A DNA stretch of 54,925 bases from Candidatus Endomicrobium macrotermitis (GTDB lineage Bacteria > Elusimicrobiota > Endomicrobiia > Endomicrobiales > Endomicrobiaceae). A program made the translations under genes and the position numbers. A model generated the notes under the pieces. The model made no database searches. It was not told the DNA's origin and worked only from the letters and a program-made list of their open reading frames with translations. How positions within the stretch are numbered: the first letter of the stretch is position 1; each line of letters opens with the position of its first letter. Below, one piece after another: positions 34,269 through 42,337 of the stretch. The stretch lies in the NCBI GenBank assembly GCA_031271405.1, contig JAISVT010000063.1, positions 1 through 54,925 of the forward strand. The letters run 5' to 3'.

Positions 34269-35486
34269 TTATATAAGCAGCCAATCTAAAATATTTACCT
34301 GCTTTATGCCGTTATACGACGTTTGAGGGAAATAATCCATAGTGAGCAAATATTTCGGATTATGATCGGAAATCGCTTCAAGCGGTGCAAGTTCTCTTTG
34401 TAAAACGTTATTGTCCAATACGCTTTGCGCCACCTGATAATATTCCGTACCGTTTATGCCTTCGGCTACAAAATCAACTTCCGATGCGCCGACTTTTCCA
34501 ACGTAAACTTTATAACCGCGCCTTAACAATTCAAGATAAACTATGTTTTCAAGAATATGTCCTATATCACCTTCCCTGCCGAGAAGAAAATACCGCAGCC
34601 CGATGTCAGCAATATAATACTTTGCGTTAGTTTGAAGCAGCTGTTTCCCTTTAACATCGTATCTGTTAGCCTTATAAATTATATAACTGCTGCTTAAAGC
34701 GTCAATATAAGCGTCAACCTCTACCGGCTGTATAACTCTGCTTTCCGATTTTATTTTGTCGCTGATTTTTTTAATTGAAGTTTCACTGCCTATGTTGTCA
34801 AAAATAAATTTTATAAGGCTTTCAAGTTTTGACAAATCTTTTATTTTGTGGCGTTCGATAACGTCAAAATTAAGGATTCCCGCATATATGCCCTCAAGGA
34901 TAACTCGGATTTGCTCTACATTCCATGTTTCCGTTTTAGCATCATAAAACTGCAAAGTAAGCGGAAAAGAACTGTTATGAAGGTAATTTTCAAATTTCGT
35001 TTCTCTTGAAGCCTGAAACGGGTACGCGTCAGCATATTCTTTAAAAGACAGAGGCTGCATTTTTATTTCGACGGTTCGTCCTCTTAAAAGAGTAGCAAAT
35101 TCCCCTGAAAGCAAATTAGAGTTTGAACCTGTCAGGTATATGTCGGCTTCAGAATGCAAGCGCAAACTGTTAACCGCTTTTTGAAAATCTTTTACATTTT
35201 GTATTTCGTCAAGAAAAATATAAGTTTTTCCGTTTTTGCCTATTAACGAAGCTATATGGTCGTGCAAATTTTCCCAATTCAGCAAATGTCTGTATTTGGC
35301 ATCCTCTAAATTTATGCTTATTATTTGCTCTTCTTTGACTCCGTTTTCCAATAGATACTTTTGAAACAACATAAATAGTGTGGATTTTCCGCAACGGCGT
35401 ATACCTGTTATTATTTTTACAGGTTCCTTATCTTTCCATCCTATAAGCTGTTTAAGATATTCCGCTCTTTGTATTAAATTAATCAT
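34269..35486 (-). CDS. AAA-family ATPase with DUF4143 domain
   Basis: A 405-residue ATPase. Walker A is ITGIRRCGKSTLF, and Walker B is YIFLDEIQNVKDF. Sensor-like YLTGSNSNLLSGE and LLRGRTVEIKMQPLSFKEY follow, typical of the AAA_14/DUF4143 family. The C-terminal domain ends in a nuclease-like fold region (GYKVYVGKVGASEVDFVAEG), as often in this family. These ATPases are scattered in bacteria and archaea, are commonly laterally transferred, and have no settled function. AAAGGA lies 10 bases before ATG. Flanked by AT-rich sequence with an inverted repeat at 35543-35575. Confidence 0.88.
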   Translation of the reverse strand: MINLIQRAEYLKQLIGWKDKEPVKIITGIRRCGKSTLFMLFQKYLLENGVKEEQIISINLEDAKYRHLLNWENLHDHIASLIGKNGKTYIFLDEIQNVKDFQKAVNSLRLHSEADIYLTGSNSNLLSGEFATLLRGRTVEIKMQPLSFKEYADAYPFQASRETKFENYLHNSSFPLTLQFYDAKTETWNVEQIRVILEGIYAGILNFDVIERHKIKDLSKLESLIKFIFDNIGSETSIKKISDKIKSESRVIQPVEVDAYIDALSSSYIIYKANRYDVKGKQLLQTNAKYYIADIGLRYFLLGREGDIGHILENIVYLELLRRGYKVYVGKVGASEVDFVAEGINGTEYYQVAQSVLDNNVLQRELAPLEAISDHNPKYLLTMDYFPQTSYNGIKQVNILDWLLI

Positions 35487-35542
35487 TATTAAATATTCCT
35501 TTAAAGTTTTTTACAAATATACTATAAAATACTTGAAAAGTA

Positions 35543-35575
35543 AATAGTTTTATGTAAAAATCATATAAAACTATT
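35543..35575. repeat. Inverted repeat upstream of the AAA/DUF4143 gene
   Basis: Perfect 11-base arms AATAGTTTTAT (35543-35553) and ATAAAACTATT (35565-35575) with an 11-base gap. It lies about 60-90 bases upstream of the ATPase start in a strongly AT-rich stretch. It could be an operator or a hairpin. The rest of the gap 35487-35704 holds no gene. Confidence 0.4.
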
Positions 35576-35704
35576 AGAACCTTTAAAGTTTTAGTAAAAA
35601 ATACTTATAAACTATAAGAAGCTTGAGAAGTTTTTCGGGAACATGGAGAATCTTCAAGGATTTTTGCTGTCAATTCCTCGCTCCAAACTCCTTACTTGCA
35701 GCTA

Positions 35705-37462
35705 TCACCAGTCCGCTTTTTTGCCGAAGGACGTTACGGGGAGTTTGTCACCGAAAGTCAGGGGTTTCGGTATTTCGTGTACGGTAAATACGGTTTCCAT
35801 ATAATCGTGCAGGGATGCTCTGGCTTCCTTTTCGCTTACGCCTTTTTGAAGCACTATAAATGCTTTCAGCCTTTCCTGTCCCAAACGCACGATGGCGTCT
35901 TTTACCATCGAATGCTGCCTCAGTAATTTTTCGATTTTTGACGGGAAAACGTTTACTCCCGCAACCTGGACGGCTTTGTCTATGCGTCCGTCAACGGAAA
36001 AAACCCTGTCGCCTTTTAATTTCACTATGTCGGGCAGGTCTCTTTGCAGCGGGGTAGATTTTCTGGAAATGCTTTTTATCATCCTGTTTTCTTCTTTATA
36101 TGTCCAGCACGGAAGCAGGAAGAACGAAGAACCGGGATTTTCACGGAACCCTATGGCTCCGGTTTCCGAAGCGCCGTAAATTTCTATTACTCTTTGCGCG
36201 CCGTTTTTGTAAATGTTTTCCATTAATTCGTCCGGCATCGGAGCGGTAGAAGTCAAAACGGTAACGCCCGGCGGGAATTTGAAATCGAGCTGCATAAGAT
36301 ATTTCAAAAACAGCGGAAACGTAACAAGCAAATCGCCTTTTTTAAGGTTTTTATCCCATTGCAAAACGGGGGCCGGCGGATAAGACAGGACCGGCAAATT
36401 CAGGCGTTCCGGCATCTGAAGAGAGAAAATAAAACCGTACGAATGATGCGATAATACGGTGCTTATTACTCTTTCGATGTTTTCAAACAGAAAAGTAACG
36501 GCGCCGACTTCTTCTTTGACCATATCTCTCGTATGCACGCAATTTTGCGGAATGCCGGTGCTTCCGGAAGTTGAAAAAGTTATTTTGTTGTGTTTTTGCA
36601 TGGATTTGAAACATTCTTCGCCGGCGGTTTGCGCGTTCAGGTCTTTGCCGCCGTCTATGGAGCATAAAATTTTTATGCCGTCAAAAATTTTTTGTTTCTC
36701 GCCTTCGTCCGGAATTTGCATGAGTTCGGGAATGTTTTTTCTCTCAAAGACGGACATCGCGTCCCTTTTTCTTTCGGCAAGGGCGGCTTTTACAAAATCT
36801 TCCGCGATGCGCCGCGCGCCGTCTTTTGTCATAAGCTGTCCCGTTTTTACGGCAAGCTCGAAGGCGTAAAGGGACGGGTTAAAATCGTCGGGCTTTATAT
36901 TTTCAACGATAAGTTCGTCGGGAGTTTCTTCAAGCGTCAAAAGGAAAAAAGCCGCGCATTCTTTTTTTACGATTTCGTCTTCGTATTCTTTTGACATTAC
37001 GGGATGTTCTTCGTCTGCCGCGCCCAAAAGAACGTATTTGCATTTCCCGGACATAAGCCAGCTTTTTGCCGTAACTGCCGCCGAAGAGAAAGAACTTCCT
37101 CCCTGGCTTACCGTAAGGCACGGTCCGCGCATATTCAAAAGAACGGTTATAGAAGTTTCTATCGAATTGTGCACGGAATGCGAAAACGCCAGAGGCGACG
37201 CCAAAACATCTCCGCCGTCTATTATGCCGTCCATAAAATTGCAGGTTTGCTTTACGGAGCCTCTGCCCGTGGCGATGATCAAACCGATATCGTTTTTTTC
37301 TTCTTCTAAAGATATATCCGTATTGTAAAGGGTTTTTGCCGCCGCGCACAGGGCAAGCTTTGACAGGCCGTCTATTCTGCGCAGCCGCTTTATGTCGAAA
37401 AAATCGTTTACGCTTCTTGTATTGTCGGCAAAGCCCGAATTTTTGATAAATATTCTGTTCAT
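35705..37462 (-). CDS. Ketosynthase-like chain-length factor fused to AMP-dependent acyl ligase
   Basis: A 585-residue fusion. Residues 1 to about 200 are a ketosynthase-like N-terminal domain (PF13723 type) in which the active-site Cys position reads TVSQGGSS (Gly122), so it is catalytically dead, as in chain-length factors. Residues about 285-585 are an adenylate-forming ligase: P-loop FSTSGSTG (297-304), EIYGASETGAIG, and the catalytic Lys581 in LPVTSFGK. In aryl-polyene clusters these two functions are normally separate proteins. The start is at 37462, in ATGA overlap with the stop of the upstream ketosynthase; 15 further codons upstream are open but unlikely. Last gene of the cluster. 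Confidence 0.85.
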   Translation of the reverse strand: MNRIFIKNSGFADNTRSVNDFFDIKRLRRIDGLSKLALCAAAKTLYNTDISLEEEKNDIGLIIATGRGSVKQTCNFMDGIIDGGDVLASPLAFSHSVHNSIETSITVLLNMRGPCLTVSQGGSSFSSAAVTAKSWLMSGKCKYVLLGAADEEHPVMSKEYEDEIVKKECAAFFLLTLEETPDELIVENIKPDDFNPSLYAFELAVKTGQLMTKDGARRIAEDFVKAALAERKRDAMSVFERKNIPELMQIPDEGEKQKIFDGIKILCSIDGGKDLNAQTAGEECFKSMQKHNKITFSTSGSTGIPQNCVHTRDMVKEEVGAVTFLFENIERVISTVLSHHSYGFIFSLQMPERLNLPVLSYPPAPVLQWDKNLKKGDLLVTFPLFLKYLMQLDFKFPPGVTVLTSTAPMPDELMENIYKNGAQRVIEIYGASETGAIGFRENPGSSFFLLPCWTYKEENRMIKSISRKSTPLQRDLPDIVKLKGDRVFSVDGRIDKAVQVAGVNVFPSKIEKLLRQHSMVKDAIVRLGQERLKAFIVLQKGVSEKEARASLHDYMETVFTVHEIPKPLTFGDKLPVTSFGKKADW

Positions 37463-38655
37463 GCCGGATCGTACTCCCGTCCGGCCAAAACTAAAGCGGC
37501 ATTGCATCCGCCGAAACCCAGCGAATCCGAAACCGCGGCTTTGCCGCCCGTTATTTTAGTATCTTTCAAAACGGGTATAAGGTTTAATTTTTTGTCGGCG
37601 GTTTGAAAATTTTCCGCCGCGGGGATTTTTTGTTCGTTCAGGCAGATCAAAGTCAGGCACGCTTCTATCGCGCCTGCCGCGCCCAAAGCATGTCCCGTTT
37701 TGCTTTTCGTGGCGGTGACCGGAACGCCGTTTAATACTTCGTTCAGCGCCGCCGATTCCGCCGAATCGTTGTCTTCGGTTCCTGTCGCGTGGGCGTTTAC
37801 AAAAGCAATATCTCCGGTTTTCAGGCCGCTTTGGTTTAACGCAATTTCAACGGCTTTTTTCATTCCTTTGCCGCTTGGTTCGGGGCTTGTCTGATGGTAT
37901 CCGTCGCAGATATTTCCGTATCCTAAAACAAAACCCGCTTTTTTCGCATTGCGTCCGGCGGCAAATTCGGCGGATTCCATTATAAGAACGCCGGCGCCTT
38001 CGCCGAGATTAATTCCGTTTCTGTTTTCGTCAAAAGGCCTGGAGCGTTCTTTGCTTGCTATCATAAGTTTGATAAATCCCGTAAACGGTATAAGATTAAG
38101 TTCGTCCGTTCCGCCCGCGATAACTACGTCGCATATGGAATTTTCAATCCATTCCGCCGCTATTCCCGCCGCGTCCGTGCCGGCGGCGCAAGCCGTAACG
38201 ACAGTCTGCGATATGCCGTCAGCGGCGCCGAGATAATTCAAAACTTCTTTTGCTGCCGAATAATGAACGTATTTGTTAAAAGGGTCTAAAGAAGAAACGG
38301 TCTCTCCGGCGCGCCACTCTTTATAAAAATCGAAACAGTTAAAAGACGCGTCAACCGAAGTCCCTATTACGGCTCCGACTCTCGCGCCTTTTAAATCTTC
38401 CGGCCTTAAATCCGCATTTTTAAGCGCTTCGTCCAAAGCGGTTTTTAAAAACAGAAAACTATAGCTTTCCGTTTCGTCTTTTTGCGACAAAATTTTTTGA
38501 GAAACCTGAAAAACCGGATAATCGCCTGCAAAAGAACTCTCGAACCTGTCCAAAAATGAAATTTCGGAAACGGGTTTAAACAAGTTTTGTCTGATTTCGG
38601 AAATGTTGTCCCCTAAGGAGCAAACGCAGCCGAATCCTGTAATTTGTGTTTTCAT
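37459..38655 (-). CDS. Beta-ketoacyl-ACP synthase (FabF/ApeR-like)
   Basis: A 398-residue condensing enzyme with an intact Cys-His-His triad: TACAAGTD (Cys156), NAHATGTEDND (His289) and KSKTGHALGAAGA (His322). It should elongate an ACP-bound acyl or polyene chain with malonyl-ACP. Its stop overlaps the start of the chain-length-factor/ligase fusion (ATGA), so the two proteins are made together and could form a KS-CLF-like heterodimer. No strong ribosome site at its own ATG; a repeat lies upstream at 38682-38723. The second active ketosynthase of the cluster is at 49646. Confidence 0.92.
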   Translation of the reverse strand: MKTQITGFGCVCSLGDNISEIRQNLFKPVSEISFLDRFESSFAGDYPVFQVSQKILSQKDETESYSFLFLKTALDEALKNADLRPEDLKGARVGAVIGTSVDASFNCFDFYKEWRAGETVSSLDPFNKYVHYSAAKEVLNYLGAADGISQTVVTACAAGTDAAGIAAEWIENSICDVVIAGGTDELNLIPFTGFIKLMIASKERSRPFDENRNGINLGEGAGVLIMESAEFAAGRNAKKAGFVLGYGNICDGYHQTSPEPSGKGMKKAVEIALNQSGLKTGDIAFVNAHATGTEDNDSAESAALNEVLNGVPVTATKSKTGHALGAAGAIEACLTLICLNEQKIPAAENFQTADKKLNLIPVLKDTKITGGKAAVSDSLGFGGCNAALVLAGREYDPA

Positions 38656-38681
38656 AGGTTAATTTATTTTTGTTTTGTCAT

Positions 38682-38723
38682 TAATTTATAGATTCTGCAG
38701 CTTTGTGCAGAATGACGGCTGAC
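38682..38723. repeat. TCATT...GCAGAATGAC palindromic repeat
   Basis: GTCATTAATTTATAGATTCTGCAGCTTTGTGCAGAATGAC-type stem between the ACP and ketosynthase genes. A related copy is at 45143-45228. The stem is TTCTGCA / TGCAGAA. Confidence 0.6.
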
Positions 38724-38763
38724 TCGGATGCCGTTTTCAACGGAATGAGGGCAAAACCGAATA

Positions 38764-39021
38764 TCATTTTTTTCTGTTCGTTTCTATATACGCCCTTAAA
38801 GTTCCCAGCGTTTCAAAAACTTTTCTGCCTTCGTCCATGTTTTCTATTATTATATCGTAATTTTTACGCAAAATTATGACAAGCTCTATGGCGTCCAGGC
38901 TGTCCAGCCCCAGCCCGGAAAAAAGAGGGCTGTCTTCTTTCAGAGAAGCCAAATCTATCCCTTCCATGCTGAGATTTTCGCTCAAAACCTTTTTTACGTC
39001 GTCCAAAGATGTCGCTATCAT
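38764..39021 (-). CDS. Acyl carrier protein
   Basis: An 85-residue ACP. The phosphopantetheine attachment serine is Ser41 in LGLDSLDAIEL, with an acidic four-helix layout around it. The start ATG has AAAGGAG. It is the only carrier protein visible in the cluster, whereas typical aryl-polyene clusters encode two. It should carry the growing chain for the ketosynthases, reductases and dehydratase nearby. Confidence 0.93.
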   Translation of the reverse strand: MIATSLDDVKKVLSENLSMEGIDLASLKEDSPLFSGLGLDSLDAIELVIILRKNYDIIIENMDEGRKVFETLGTLRAYIETNRKK

Positions 39022-39105
39022 AATCGCTCCTTTTGGGACAGTTTAAAGTCAGGAGTGCGGAGTTAAAAAACAACAACTTCACTCTGTAAACTCCAAACTG
39101 CCGTT

Positions 39106-39996
39106 CTATTTCCACATATCGTAATAATTAAAAAACTGGTATGGGTACTCAAGCGTAAATTTTTGTAAAGATTGTACAAATTTTTCGGCTTCTTTTAAAT
39201 AATCGGCCGGCGTCCTGCCGCCGCGGTTTTGCGCGTAAAAAACGTCCGAAATAACGGAATCTATCCGCCCTTTGCCTTTATAAGGAAAAAATATTATCGC
39301 TATAGGCGTCTGCGTTTCGGCGGCAATCCTGTAAATTCCGAACGGAACGCCTATTTTGCCGCCTAAAAAATCCGCTTCGGCGGAATGCGCTTTATCGCCG
39401 AAAGTTCTGTCGCCCATTTGGCATACTATCGCCTTTTTTTGCAAAGCGGCGAATATTTCTATCGAGCCTCCGGCAAAACCGGCCGGATCGATAAATTTTA
39501 CCGGAGAATCTTTGCCGGACAATTCGTGCGCGTGCTTATCGACATCGTGGCGGCTTCTGCGGTAAATGACATACTTTTCTTCCGGCAAAAAATCAAAAGA
39601 CGACATCGCCGCCTGCCAGCACCCGCAATGCGCGGTCAATATTATAAGGCCTTTGCCTTTTGCAAGCAGATCCCGGCAAAGCCGTTTGTCCGCTTCGGAA
39701 GAAATTACTTCGCTTTCGCCTCTTATTCCCAAAATCGCCCTGTCGGTCAAAATTTTTCCGAAAGTAAGGTTCAGTTTATAAGTGTGAATTAAAAGTTTCA
39801 AAGAACCGGCTTCGGGAAAACGGCGTTTTAAATAAAAAGAAGCTTTATTTCTTACCGACGGAAGCAAAGTGTAAAAAATTACCACAAAATATAAAATAAA
39901 ATACGCCATGTATCTTCCGCCGTATTTTATGAAAAAGCCTAAAAGATTTTGGAAAAACGCGCTTCCCAGGCTTTTCCCCGTCCAGTTTTGAGACAT
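39106..39996 (-). CDS. LpxL/HtrB-type acyltransferase
   Basis: A 296-residue membrane-associated acyltransferase with an N-terminal hydrophobic helix (AYFILYFVVIFYTLL). The catalytic region reads ILTAHCGCWQAAM, with His123 and, where the family has Asp/Glu in H-x4-D/E, Gln128. Later blocks are YVIYRRSRHD and VCQMGDRTFG, with the substrate-binding GDR. Start chosen at 39996 (MSQNWTGK) because AAAGGAA lies directly upstream; an earlier Met would add 15 unlikely residues. In aryl-polyene clusters such an enzyme attaches the finished chain to a lipid or sugar anchor. Confidence 0.85.
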   Translation of the reverse strand: MSQNWTGKSLGSAFFQNLLGFFIKYGGRYMAYFILYFVVIFYTLLPSVRNKASFYLKRRFPEAGSLKLLIHTYKLNLTFGKILTDRAILGIRGESEVISSEADKRLCRDLLAKGKGLIILTAHCGCWQAAMSSFDFLPEEKYVIYRRSRHDVDKHAHELSGKDSPVKFIDPAGFAGGSIEIFAALQKKAIVCQMGDRTFGDKAHSAEADFLGGKIGVPFGIYRIAAETQTPIAIIFFPYKGKGRIDSVISDVFYAQNRGGRTPADYLKEAEKFVQSLQKFTLEYPYQFFNYYDMWK

Positions 39997-40095
39997 AAAA
40001 TTCCTTTGTCTGCAGGTGTGACAATCTTTTTGTCGCACCATACCGGTGAAAATCGGTATCCATTTTTATTTATTTGAAAAGGAATTACAAAATAA

Positions 40096-41259
40096 CTAAA
40101 GCAGTTTCCTCGCGCCGGCTCTCATGATTTTGCCTACAACGTAAACGATGCTTCCCACAAGCAGGGCAAAAACAGGGGCGACTATCAGAGAACCCAAAAC
40201 CCATTCCCAGACCCTTTGTAAAAACTGTACGCCTAAAATCTGCCAGCTTACTTCGGTGAGAAACCGCCCGTGCCTTAAAAAATAGCCCGTTTCTATGCAC
40301 ACAAAAGGTATAAAAGGGGGCATGGCAAGTTTATCGACGCTGAAAGCCACGGCTCTGTTCAAATTGAACCAGCCCACGCCGACCATTAAAATGAAAGTTC
40401 TTACTCCCGGCAGCGCAAGCGAGCCCCAGAAAGAACCCCACGCCGCGGAAAAAGCCAGCAGGAAAGGGTTGTCGTCCCTTTTTAACTGCTCGGCTAAAAC
40501 TTTGAAAGGATTCAGCGAAACGATATCGCCTTTTTCGTTCCTGGCGAATTTCCTGTGAGGCACCGGTATCATCGAACGTACCGTAAGATAGGTGTTTAAA
40601 ACTCCTATGCGGAAATTGTCTCTGACAAGTTTGAAATGCGAAACCCGCTCTTTTCGGTTTTCGGGATAATAAACGTCCACGTCAACTTCTTCTACGGGAA
40701 AACCCGCCCACAGCGCTTTTATTACGACTTCGACTTCAAACGCAAACCGCCTGCTGAAAATTTTATATTTTTCAAAAATCCCTACCGGATAAACCCTAAA
40801 CCCGCTTTGCATATCTATTATTGTCTGGCCGGTCTGCACTTTTGCCCAAAAACCCGAAAATTTGCGTCCGAACTTCGAAACCGCGGGAACGCCGGGATTC
40901 TCGAATTTTCTTCTGCCTATTACGACGGAATGCGGATGTTCCCGGGAATACTCCAGAAGTTTCGGGATATCCGAAGGAAAATGCTGCCCGTCGGCGTCTA
41001 TCGTAACGATATGCGTAAAACCGTTCGCTTTTGCGTAATATGCGGCCGAAAGGATCGCCGCGCCTTTGCCTTTGTTTTTGTCAAAACGGATGGTGTTTAT
41101 GGAGAAGTCTTTTAAAATATCGATTCCGCCGTCCGTGCTGCCGTCGTCAACTACTAAAATGTCTTTATAGTCCGGAAATAACGCACCGACGACTTCGCGG
41201 GCTGCGGCCGCGTGATTGTAAAGAGGAATGACGATTAAAGGCTTAAAGTTATTGCTCAT
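40096..41259 (-). CDS. Family 2 glycosyltransferase with C-terminal DUF2062 membrane domain
   Basis: A 387-residue protein. The GT2 domain is N-terminal, with LIVIPLYNHAA, ILVVDDGSTDGG and the DxD-type TIDADGQH. The second half is a DUF2062 membrane domain (PGVRTFILMVGVGWFNLNRA and a C-terminal helix). Aryl-polyene clusters contain a similar GT2. It probably adds a sugar to a lipid carrier at the cytoplasmic face of the inner membrane. Start at 41259 (MSNNFKP); the upstream open frame to 41388 is repeat sequence shared with 7428-7490. No clear ribosome site. Confidence 0.88.
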   Translation of the reverse strand: MSNNFKPLIVIPLYNHAAAAREVVGALFPDYKDILVVDDGSTDGGIDILKDFSINTIRFDKNKGKGAAILSAAYYAKANGFTHIVTIDADGQHFPSDIPKLLEYSREHPHSVVIGRRKFENPGVPAVSKFGRKFSGFWAKVQTGQTIIDMQSGFRVYPVGIFEKYKIFSRRFAFEVEVVIKALWAGFPVEEVDVDVYYPENRKERVSHFKLVRDNFRIGVLNTYLTVRSMIPVPHRKFARNEKGDIVSLNPFKVLAEQLKRDDNPFLLAFSAAWGSFWGSLALPGVRTFILMVGVGWFNLNRAVAFSVDKLAMPPFIPFVCIETGYFLRHGRFLTEVSWQILGVQFLQRVWEWVLGSLIVAPVFALLVGSIVYVVGKIMRAGARKLL

Positions 41260-41301
41260 TGTTTTATTGCAGGCGCTTTGCCCTGCGCCATAGCCGCTTT
41301 T

Positions 41302-41369
41302 CGGGGAGCGCTGCGCCTCCCGAAATTTCTCCGCTCGCAGACGCGTTAATGCGGCGCTGCAACGGCAAA
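41302..41369. repeat. GAGCGCTGCGCC dispersed repeat
   Basis: Nearly the same sequence as about 7428-7490 (GGGGAGCGCTGCGCC, TTCTCCGCTC, AGACGCGTTNATGCGGCG). It lies in the gap between the thioesterase and glycosyltransferase genes. The rest of that gap (41370-41513) has a CATACCGGTGAAAACCGGTATCC palindrome at about 41449, also seen near 40041. No gene is evident. Confidence 0.6.
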
Positions 41370-41513
41370 GACTATACAGCATACGCATGCAAGACGAATG
41401 TAAGATATTAAGTTCGGTTTTAACAGTTTTGCTTTTGCCTTATTTGTCATACCGGTGAAAACCGGTATCCGTTTTGTTTTTAATAAAGTCCCGGGGCAAT
41501 CCGAACCGGCAGT

Positions 41514-41978
41514 TTAAAAAATTTTGCCGTCCCGCCATTTATTGCATATTTCTTCGTAGAAATCCGGTTTGCTTACAAGGACGCCTTTGTTTTTGTCAAC
41601 CATAAGCTGTATGCTGTAGCCGGAAGCCATAAGTTCGTTGCTTTGCCCGTAAATGCGGAACTCGAAATCCAGCCTTGCGGCTTCGTTCCAGTAAAGTAAA
41701 ACTTCTATTTTATAGGTTTTTGCAAATTCCAAAGGTTTGAAATAATCGAAATGTATCTGCTTTAAAGGTATGGTAACGCCGTTATCGTAAAAATCCATAT
41801 AGCCTATATTGAACTTTCTGCCGAAAGCCAGGCGCCCCTCTTCAAAATATACGGCGTAATTTCCGTGCCAAACTATGTTCATAGGGTCAAGTTCGTTAAA
41901 ACGCACCGTAAATTCGCTTACGCAGCTTAAAGGTTTCGGGTCTCCAGGATCGGTTTTGAAGTACGATTTTTTTATCAT
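41514..41978 (-). CDS. Acyl-CoA/ACP thioesterase (4HBT hotdog family)
   Basis: A 154-residue single hotdog-fold thioesterase. The helix and catalytic loop read FNELDPMNIVWHGNYAVYFEEGRLAFGRKF, with the Asp and His-Gly-Asn-Tyr motif of 4-hydroxybenzoyl-CoA thioesterase relatives (ApeK-like). Ribosome site AAGGGA. It starts 17 bases after the dehydratase stop. In aryl-polyene clusters such thioesterases are thought to release or edit the acyl chain. Confidence 0.9.
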   Translation of the reverse strand: MIKKSYFKTDPGDPKPLSCVSEFTVRFNELDPMNIVWHGNYAVYFEEGRLAFGRKFNIGYMDFYDNGVTIPLKQIHFDYFKPLEFAKTYKIEVLLYWNEAARLDFEFRIYGQSNELMASGYSIQLMVDKNKGVLVSKPDFYEEICNKWRDGKIF

Positions 41979-41995
41979 TTTTCCCTTGTTTGAAA

Positions 41996-42337
41996 TTACG
42001 ATATGGCTATGGAAATTTGCGAATAAATTTCTTTATCGTTTTTTATCGTTATGTTGTAAAAACCGCCGCTTTCGGTTAAAACCGCGGCAATCGCGGCGTC
42101 CGGCAAAACCGGCTTTACAAACTTTACCTTTTTTACTTCTTTAAGAACCGCATCGTTTTTGTTTAAAAAATTTTTTACGCAAAACAAAGCTATTTCTATC
42201 TGGACTATTCCGGGAAGAACGGGATTATCCGGAAAGTGCCCCTGAAAAGCCGTAAAATCTTTGTCTATAAAAAACTCAAAAACGCCGCCGTTGCGGCTTT
42301 TGAAAGAATCGGCTATGCAGCCGTTTACGTTTTTCAT
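41996..42337 (-). CDS. FabZ/ApeI-like 3-hydroxyacyl-ACP dehydratase
   Basis: A 113-residue hotdog protein with the dehydratase motif FQGHFPDNPVLPGIVQIEIA, which supplies the catalytic His. The shortened C-terminal half fits small ApeI-like dehydratases. The start is at 42337, in ATGA overlap with the stop of the MMPL gene; five extra upstream codons are open but unlikely. It removes water from 3-hydroxyacyl-ACP to give trans double bonds, which are kept in polyene chains. Confidence 0.88.
   Translation of the reverse strand: MKNVNGCIADSFKSRNGGVFEFFIDKDFTAFQGHFPDNPVLPGIVQIEIALFCVKNFLNKNDAVLKEVKKVKFVKPVLPDAAIAAVLTESGGFYNITIKNDKEIYSQISIAIS

Noticed and set aside
41260-41388. N-terminal extension of the glycosyltransferase
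   Set aside because: The extra residues are translated repeat sequence; the GT2 family begins just before LIVIPLYN.
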